Positions 57,191-64,000 of a DNA stretch of 64,000 nt are shown piece after piece. The DNA is from Turritopsis dohrnii. Lineage: Eukaryota; Cnidaria; Hydrozoa; Anthoathecata; Oceaniidae. Positions within the stretch are counted from its first letter, which is position 1. Each line of letters begins with the position of its first letter. Under the pieces are notes generated by a model. That model ran no database searches. It saw only the letters and a program-made list of their open reading frames with translations, and was not told where the DNA came from. The stretch lies in assembly GCA_027922465.2 (NCBI GenBank), contig BQMF02000101.1, forward strand, positions 930,001 to 994,000. Direction: 5' to 3'. The position numbers and the translations under genes were made by a program.

Positions 57191-57595
57191 AACATCAATA
57201 AAACTTCTTCTTTTCTAGCAAAGTTGTTTCGTTTGAGTATAAAAATATAAAATCGAGATCTCAAAAATAATTTTCTTTGAAAAAACAGCTGCAAAAGCAT
57301 TTATGTACCTGCAGATCCATTTTGTTAAACGTTTTACATAAAAGCATCGAACATGTGTCTGCTAGTTTTGTTACATCGTAAAGCCCTTTCTTTACTTGTA
57401 AAATAGTTTTAAGTTCACATCACTTTCAACAATGCAATAGCTTCATTGATCGAAAGATTTCTTGACGTGAAGAACGGCCTTTAGGTACGGAATACTAATA
57501 AGAATTATTCGAATTATTCGACGGGGACCATATCGATATAAAAACTGAAATAAGAAAAATTTGAACAGTCTTGTAAGTTTCTAATCGTATCGCCA

Positions 57596-60290
57596 ATGGG
57601 TCGAACAAAAACTACTGGCAATAGCCATAACAAAAAATCGAAGACTTACAAAACATGCAACAAAGATAGAAACACAGCTTCATTTCAAGTTCACACAAAG
57701 AACATAAAGAGTTTTTTTCGTCGTTCTGATGCAAGCAGTTCAACTGAAAATCAGCAGGTATTTTTTGCCGATTTTTCCATTTTCTTTTCTTAACTACCGT
57801 GCACAGATTTTGTTTCATAATTTCATATTGTCCTTTAAACCACACCTCCTACATTGTTTTAGCTTGATGAAATGGAAACGGTTGTGATGAATCCTCAGGA
57901 GGAAGCACAAAGCACATCTGATATGCATATAAGCGCAGATAACTCGGAGCAAACCAATTCGATCACGCCCGAAAATGACTCCAATGAATCCCAGGTAAAT
58001 AGCATATAAAAGATTGACTATCATTCTTGCTGACTCGTAGTTTTAATGCAAACTTGTTATTTTCTTTTTTTTCGTATTTTTTCAGGAAAATAATGCTCAT
58101 GCGCTTAAGCTTCATGGGTCTTTTGATGCTAAGGCTAGCTGGGAACGAAAGTATCCATGGTCTTACTATAGTAGCTTTAAAGGTGGCTGGTTCTGTAAAG
58201 TTTGTGAGGAGTATTCATCAACTGGAGATGACTATTGGAAGAAAAAACCACGTTCACATGATCGACACCCAACTGCAATGTTTGAAGGTCACTTAGCTAG
58301 TGAAAAGCATAAGGAAGCAATTGTAGCCAAGCAAAACTTGCTTTCCATGTTGAAACAAGGTAATATAAAATGCCAGATAACAACTGCAATCCAGAATGCC
58401 ACAGTTGAAAAGCGAGAAACAAATCGACGGGTGGTTAAAAAGTTCATCCAAACCGTCTATTTTATGGCAAGAAAAAAGTGGGCTGTTAAAAATAATTTTG
58501 AAGACTTGATAAAACATATAAGCAACTTAGGTGACATTGACTTGCAGAAACATTTCTCTTCAATGGCAAAAAACGCGACGTACATGTCACATTTTACAGT
58601 TGATGAATTGGTAGTCGTCATAAGTGATTATATCGAGGCTCGTTTCTTACGCGATTTGTTCAGCGCTGGAGATTTCGCCCTGTTAACGGATGAAAGCACT
58701 GACGAAGCTGGAAGAGCACAACTCTCAACTTTCGTCCGTTATGTAGACACGACTACTAACACACCTAAAGAAGAGTTTGTTTGTGTGCGTAAACTGGGAA
58801 CGTCAAAAACGTCAGAGGCCCTAATGAACGAGTTAGAAGAAATGTTTGTTGCAAAAAATATTGATAAAACAAACATCAGATTTTCAGGCTTGGATGGTAC
58901 TAATGCTATGAGCGGCGAAAGAAAAGGCTTGCAACGTCGCATCCAACACGTGTCTCCGTACGCTCTGTACCTTAGTTGCAGAAACCATAGACTTGCATTG
59001 TGTTTGGTTCACTTACTTCAGCAATATAGCGATTTAGAAGCTGTTGATGCCCTTCTTCTTTCCTTGTGGAAAGCATTTAAGTACAGCTCCATTAAGCAAG
59101 CCATATTCGAGAATGCGCAACTTCTTGAAAATCTCACGCCGCTCAAGATTCTAAAGGCCAGTACAACCCGTTGGCTGACACATGGAGAAACTGCAATTCG
59201 TGTCATAAGTCGATTTCACCCGCTGGTTGCTGCCCTTGACTCCATCTTTACAGAAAGAAAAGACCCAGAGGCTAAGGGAATTCGGGATCAACTACTGTCC
59301 CCACCACTTATCTTGATGTTGCTTTTGTTAGCTGAAGTATTAGTACCTATCAACATCTTTTGTAAATTTCTGCAGACAAGGAATCTAAATTATAGTCTTG
59401 TCATGACGAAATATCATTGGGTCATTACCAGGCTCGAAGAGATTAGAGATCAATTGCCACACCATGATGCTGTTGATGTGAAACTGAAATATTTCAAACT
59501 TTCAACAGAACTACTTCACCATTCCCAGAATGCTATGGCTCTTGCAAGAGCTTTTAGGTCACCTGATACGGTGGAAGATTCAGTTAACAAGGTCATTTCC
59601 AGATTTGTCTCATCTAAAGGAAAGCCACTGGTAAATGACCTTATTTCAGAAATCCAGGATGCGATGAAGGAAACGTCACCCGTGCTCTCTGCATTCGACT
59701 TGTTCAATCCCGAAGCCATGGACAAGAGTGCTGGAAAGCGTATGAGTCATCTCGACATGTTAGTCGACCATTATGGGCAACCTGTTACGGACACGTACCA
59801 CAGACACACCACCACCGTCGCCCCAATCGTTATCGCAGAACACGCAAAGGTTGAACTGGAAACCTTTAGTGAAGATTTCGATGCAGCAGTCAATGCTTTA
59901 AACGATCTGGTGAAACAAGATGTTCAAAAGCTTGTTGCTGCAGGAAAGGTCAAGTCTGAAGATGTCGAAAGCTACATTCAATCGAAAAAACCTAATTCCA
60001 CTGACCTTTATCGTTATCTGGCAGCTGAGGGCACTTTGAAAAATTACCCAAATATGGCCTTGTTATTTAAGACCAGCTTACTGATCCCACCTTCCACATC
60101 GAACGTTGAGAGGGGATTTTCCGTAACGAACCTGATCTGTACGCCTTTGCATTCATCCTTGAGTGAACGCAATTTAGATCGGTTCATGCGGATGTGTCTT
60201 AACGGCCCAGAAAAGTTTACAGAAAAGCAGCTGGATGAATTGCTATGCATTTTCAAGGCCAGCAATGACAACAGGCGCCTTGACCTTTGA
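57596..60290 (+). CDS. hAT transposase (ZNF862-like), three exons, intact
   Basis: My model joins 57596-57757, 57863-57994 and 58086-60290, with introns GTATTT..TTTTAG and GTAAAT..TTTCAG of 105 and 91 bp, both phase 0, giving 832 residues. Exon 1 is basic (MGRTKTTGNSHNKKSKTYKT), exon 2 acidic. Exon 3 opens with a TTF/BED-type zinc finger: WFCKVC (C135, C138) and MFEGHLASEKHKEAI (H167, H173). The DUF4371-like catalytic core follows: FALLTDESTDEAG with the first aspartate near 299, GLDGTNAMSGERKGLQRRIQ, and SCRNHRLALCLVHL (C-x2-H motif). The C-terminal hAT dimerisation region is LIPPSTSNVERGFSVTNLIC with SERNLDRFMRM. The enzyme cuts and inserts DNA at the element's inverted ends. No stop or frameshift interrupts it. 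A domesticated gene is a less likely alternative, because termini and target duplication are intact. Confidence 0.92.
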
Positions 60291-60861
60291 AGGCTAGAGC
60301 CGTAGCCAAACTGTAACTGTAACTATCCGTGTTCGAGGTTGAGGCTTGAAAGAAAAAAATACTGACTAATTTCTTTCCCGGTTAATCTTGATATGGTTCT
60401 GTAAAATATACACAACCAGTAAGTATATAAAATGGTAAAAGCTAAAAACTCACCGATACTCGTGTTTGAATTTCGAAGGAATATTTGTCTGTTACGACAG
60501 GGATAAAATAGCAAAAAACGATAAGAATTTAAGGGACTAAAAGGATGTATAATATCTTAAAATACAAAGCATTTTCAACCATTTTAGGCCCTCAAATGCA
60601 AAATTTTTCGGGGCTTCACCCCGGACCCCACAGGGGGGGCTTACAGCGCCCCCCCCCCCCTGACCCCCCAGCTGCACTTGTTCGCCTGACTCGCTTCGCT
60701 GGTCAGGCTCAAGTTGCGGCTTGCGTCGCCCAAATTCAAATCCTGTATTAGCCCCTGATATCATGATCTTAAAAACGTTTGAAAAAACTGAAACAAGAGT
60801 TGCTACTTCATTTTTTAACATAAACAGTATTATTTGAATAATCTATTACACCTTGGGATCC
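60291..60861. other. hAT 3' region and flank
   Basis: 60291-60757 is the untranslated right end of the hAT element with a 14-C run at about 60648. 60763-60861 is unassigned. Confidence 0.6.
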
Positions 60862-61067
60862 CTTTAACGTCTTACGCTATACGTCTTACACCTTGCAGCT
60901 GACGTCTTACGCCTTACGGCTTACACTAGCGTAAGAAAAATTGCAATGGCTTGTCTTCCGTACGGCGTAATTTTACTCTGAATTATGAGAATTACGCTTA
61001 GTTATTTATTACGGCAAACAGGTGTAATTTTCTGGCAAATGGTCTCTTTTTCGCTTTCCATGTCACA
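60862..61067. repeat. Family D right-end fragment
   Basis: GTCTTACGCTATACGTCTTA arrays, GCAATGGCTTGTCTTCCGTA, then GGCAAATGGTCTCTTTTTCG..CCATGTCACA. The left portion is missing; more diverged than copies 1 and 5. Confidence 0.85.
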
Positions 61068-61590
61068 TATACATTATACATATACATCTTGTTTTGAAAA
61101 AATCAACTCGCAAAAGTGAGGCTATTCTTATATTTAGAAAAGAAAATCCATGTCGCCATTTTCGAACATCTACACCTAGTTCCCAGGGTGTTAGTGTTTT
61201 AATAGAAAAAAAGACTGGTAATGAAGTTTGACAAGACCGACCATCTTAATAATACACCATGTGCAAATACAATGGCAGGTAAGTCGGTTCTTCATGAAGA
61301 ATGAAACAATACAGTATTAATTCGATAAAAATGTTATTCCCCTGGAAAATGGAATTAGAGAGAGTCGACTGTATTACCAAGAAAATGGGAAGTAAGAAAG
61401 TATTTCAGGGTCAAACCAAACTCAATTATGCCAATTGTCCACTCAAATTTAAACTCAAACTCAAACTTTGGGCAAAAAATAGTAGGATGTCTATCACAAG
61501 ATATATTAGATTATATTAGATTACATACATTATGACATGATTAAAAGTAAGGTCCTAAACTGTAATTGATCCATATAAACAAAATAATAG
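61068..61590. other. Unassigned
   Basis: No gene recognised; a short AAACTCAAAC tandem at about 61450 and TATTAGAT duplication near 61505. Confidence 0.4.
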
Positions 61591-61593
61591 TAA

Positions 61594-63226
61594 GGGATCG
61601 TCTCCAAATTATAAGCGATATAATAAGCGTTTATTAGCGAATTTACGCTAGCGATTTTCGGAAAAAGCGCTTAATGAATCACTTACTTTAATATTTAAGC
61701 GATTTGTACAAACTATCAAACAAATTTTCAATCATTTAAATCGTTTATTTTTCGCTTATAATTCGCTTATCATCGGCAAAAATCGATAAAAATCCACTAA
61801 ACTTAATCACTTAAGCACTTAATCGCTTTTCCACTTCACATGAATCGCTTTTTCGCTTCATATGAATCGCTCACATGAATCACTTTTCCGCTTCACTCGA
61901 ATTGCTTGTTTGATTCTATATCGCTCACAAGTGTTGATTAAAATTCTGATAAACATTCCCCCAAGGAATATACCAAAATATCGATCGAACAGCTCAAAAA
62001 AGAATTGTAAGGGACGGTTCCTATTGGTAGTAGCTTTAAAACAAACTTTTTCTTTCTTTTTTCTTAAACTGAATGTGAACCAGTTCATTTCCCATAACAG
62101 CGATAGAACAACTTAAACAAAAAAGAATTATAGCAGACGGTTTCTATTTGTAGCAACCTGAGAACAAACTGTTGTTTCTTTTATCTCTAACTGAATAAGA
62201 ACCAGGTAATCAGTTCATTATTAAACACTCACACGTGCTACCTGTAATTATACATCCGTCACATTGAGTTTTCAAAATAATGCTGAAGTCGCGATAACAA
62301 CATCTTTTGAGAGTGTAGACATATCAATAAAAAAATTTAAATTTAATTAAATTTAAATCATATTTTAAAGGGAGCTGGAAACTAAGATGCTTTTTAATTT
62401 CATTGAATAACACGAAAACGAGTCCTACTGGTACCACTTATGTTTTCATATTCTTTCGTTAGGTGAACAAATGAATTCGTATGACGAAGGAAATTTCAAA
62501 ATTACCTTAGCAACGGTGGTCGTTCTCCCTAGCAACAGCAAAGAATCACTAAATATGCCTAAGTAATTTGTTGTCAATTTAGCACCAGGCGCCATGCATG
62601 CAGACGGATTATAGTCTTCGCAATTTTGAATGCCTAACGTGTGTATGTTTATAAATCAGCGAGTTTAATAACAAAAAAACTTTAGAAACTTTCGCAACGG
62701 TTTTTAGTTTTTATTTACATTTTCTTTTCGAAAAATATTTTCAGTAAGCGTGAGCATCGCGAGCAAAATCTGAAACGTTTCGTGTTTGAGTGGTGAAAAC
62801 ATTGGCTTGGGTGATGTTATAATTTAGCTTTCTTGTCCACCGATAGACCCAATCATGATAAGATTTTCAAAAAGCGGAAAAAACCTTGTTGTAATACGTC
62901 GGTAAAATGAAAACAAAATACTAGGCAAATTCAAAGAAGCTATAATCTTTATGCCGATTGAATCTGAAACATCTGAAAAATAAGAGAAACAAGAGAAATA
63001 CATGCATGTAAACAAAATATTTCCAAACAAAGTATTTTTCAAACATCAATTCGCTTAAAATCGCTTACGCAAATCGATTAACATTCGCTTATAGGAAAAT
63101 TGGTTAAATTTAATCGCTTATATTCTAACGATTTGATTCACATTATATTCGTTTACAATCGCTAAACAAAAAAATCATAAGCGATAAAATTAAGCGAATT
63201 TTAATCGATATTTTGGAGACGATCCC
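61594..63226. mobile_element. Family J Harbinger-like MITE (AATCGCTTA palindromes)
   Basis: Inverted ends GGGATCGTCTCCAAA and TTTGGAGACGATCCC (one mismatch), with TAA on both sides (61591-61593, 63227-63229). A TWA 3-bp duplication with a GGG start is typical of PIF/Harbinger. Arrays of AAGCGATT/AATCGCTTA line both ends. The interior holds two tandem copies of the 105-bp core (about 61985-62085 and 62105-62215) and repeat I (62372-62565). No transposase; a decayed Harbinger enzyme exists at 28-30 kb. Confidence 0.8.
62372..62565 (+). repeat. Repeat I, copy 4
   Basis: GGAAACTAAGATGCTTTTTAA to CCTAGCAACAGC, closest to the copy at 15593. It lies inside family J, whereas the copy at 24 kb lies inside family B. 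Confidence 0.85.
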
Positions 63227-63299
63227 TAAACAGAGAACCTGATGATAAATAGTCCAATAAACTACAGATATTTCAGATTTCAATTAAAAAGACACATTG

Positions 63300-63545
63300 T
63301 CACAAATTTCTTTGAGGAGATTTGAGGAGAAATCGACAAAAATAAGATTTCTTTTGAGGAGATTCGAGGAGATTTGAGGAGGAAAATCAAAAATGAGGAC
63401 TTTTGAGAATTTTTGAGGAGGAACAGGGTTCCCACTCCTTTTTTGATCTGTAAATTGAGGAGATTTGAGGAGATTTGAGGTGAATGTTTTCGTTTTTTTG
63501 AGGAGAAATGAAACAAAAATTGAGGAGACTTGAGGAGATTTCCCA
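63300..63545. repeat. TTTGAGGAGA simple/minisatellite repeat
   Basis: At least a dozen interrupted copies of GAGGAGATTTGAGGAGA-like words. The minus-strand 88-codon frame (63546-63280) is only their translation (SSKK, SPQISS repeats). Confidence 0.85.
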
Positions 63546-64000
63546 ATTTGATGTCTTTAAATTTATGGTACCTTAGGGGAAAAGAAGAAATTTGCAGAGA
63601 ACTTTTTTTTGCGGAACTTATTTTTGCAGATTTCCCTCAAATCCAAAAAATAAATTCCGCAAAAAAAAATAAATACTGGTCATCCGCAACAATAAATTCC
63701 GTAAAATTTGACACCCGTAAAGAATTGATTTTTCACTTTGCTTTGCATATAAATGAAAGTCTCGTCTTCACAAAACCTTTGGAAAGTAAAAAAGGGGGTT
63801 GAAAAAGGAAAGATGTCGAGGTTATCGAACATCTAAGGACTTATTTATTACTCCTCCTCAATAACAATACGAGCAGTATAGATGCAATTCAATCTGTTCT
63901 TTCCAACTGAAGTTTGTAAATAGCCAGGTACCAAATTAGGTGTTTCAGACTTTCGCTTTCACTAAATTTCTTGCAACCGAAAAAATTAATTCCACAAAAT
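63546..64000. other. Unassigned window end
   Basis: Repeated AATTCCGCAAAAA/GCGGAACTTATTTTTGCAG words at 63590-63700 in both orientations suggest the left side of another palindrome-rich element that continues past the window (AATTCCACAAAAT at the very end). Confidence 0.4.

Larger units (their letters stand above)
56557..60757 (+). mobile_element. Complete hAT transposon, 5-bp target duplication
   Basis: Left end CAGAGGATAATACAGG; right end, inverted, CAGGGGCTAATACAGG: 14 of 16 bases match. ATATC is repeated directly on both sides (56552-56556 and 60758-60762). Length about 4.2 kb. The right subterminal part is GC-rich (GGGGCTTCACCCCGGACCCC, then a C run), as in many hAT elements. It contains an intact spliced transposase. 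CAGGGGCxxATxCAGG-type ends and the enzyme family place it in hAT; 5-bp duplications suggest the hAT5-like group. The element looks recent. Confidence 0.9.

Noticed and set aside
63280..63546. 88-codon minus-strand frame
   Set aside because: Translation of the GAGGAGATT repeat only.

Overview
The window reads as AT-rich nuclear DNA from an invertebrate, most likely an anthozoan cnidarian (inferred from repeated gene types I recognise from coral and anemone genomes: a P2X7-C-terminal-like zinc domain, a THAP finger, a PIN/FEN-like protein with a Cys-rich CXC tail, DIRS and jockey-like elements, and a ZNF862-type hAT transposase with short GT..AG introns). There is no bacterial gene organisation, no operon and no rRNA or confident tRNA gene. 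Nearly everything is transposable-element DNA, much of it nested.

Layout. 0.7-2.9 kb: relic of a PIN/FEN-like + CXC gene. 3.7-9.9 kb: a composite element with ~1.5 kb inverted arms (family A, ends TGTGACCGTCC) holding a GCGTAA-palindrome element (family D, ends TGTGACATGG) and a GGCGTGCG-palindrome element (family B, hAT-like, ends CAGGCC). 12.2-14.7 kb: jockey-like LINE relic split by a B element. 16.3-22.6 kb: DIRS-like retroelement on the minus strand (gag, RT/RNase H, tyrosine recombinase), split by a TTAA-flanked element (family H) that itself carries a TGTGACGTTCC element (family E). 23.5-26.7 kb: three B-type elements, two nested. 28.1-30.6 kb: PIF/Harbinger transposase relic split by a D element. 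31.3-33.4 kb: second LINE relic. 34.3-36.7 kb: B and A copies. 37.0-40.8 kb: second DIRS relic. 41-45.6 kb: small palindromic elements. 46.0-47.1 kb: P2X7-like and THAP coding remnants facing each other. 48.2-51.5 kb: D element split by another D and by a CGGGGACACGG element (family C). 51.6-53.9 kb: long relic of a cnidarian protein family with a PIN/FEN-like end, split by a poly-C element. 55.05-56.02 kb: 128-bp satellite organised as a 384-bp trimer. 56.56-60.76 kb: a complete hAT transposon with an apparently intact three-exon transposase. 61.6-63.2 kb: Harbinger-like non-autonomous element (family J).

The most unusual signal is modular. Several families with unrelated subterminal palindrome arrays (ATAGATTATCGAT in A, GCGTAA in D, AACGATATTATCGTT in E, AAACGTTT in F, ATTACTGATAAAT in G) share the terminal hexamer TGTGAC, often extended as TGTGACNGTYCNGGG, and where both ends are clear they have 2-bp target duplications. 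A, D, E and J carry the same ~105-bp internal core. A second ~45-bp core is shared by the TGTGAC family D and the hAT-like family B. This looks like repeated exchange of termini around common internal modules.

The only gene in the window that looks able to make a full-length protein is the hAT transposase (832 residues by my exon model). Family B non-autonomous elements have CAGG ends and 5-6-bp target duplications like hAT elements, but their termini differ from those of the complete hAT, so I do not claim that it drives them.
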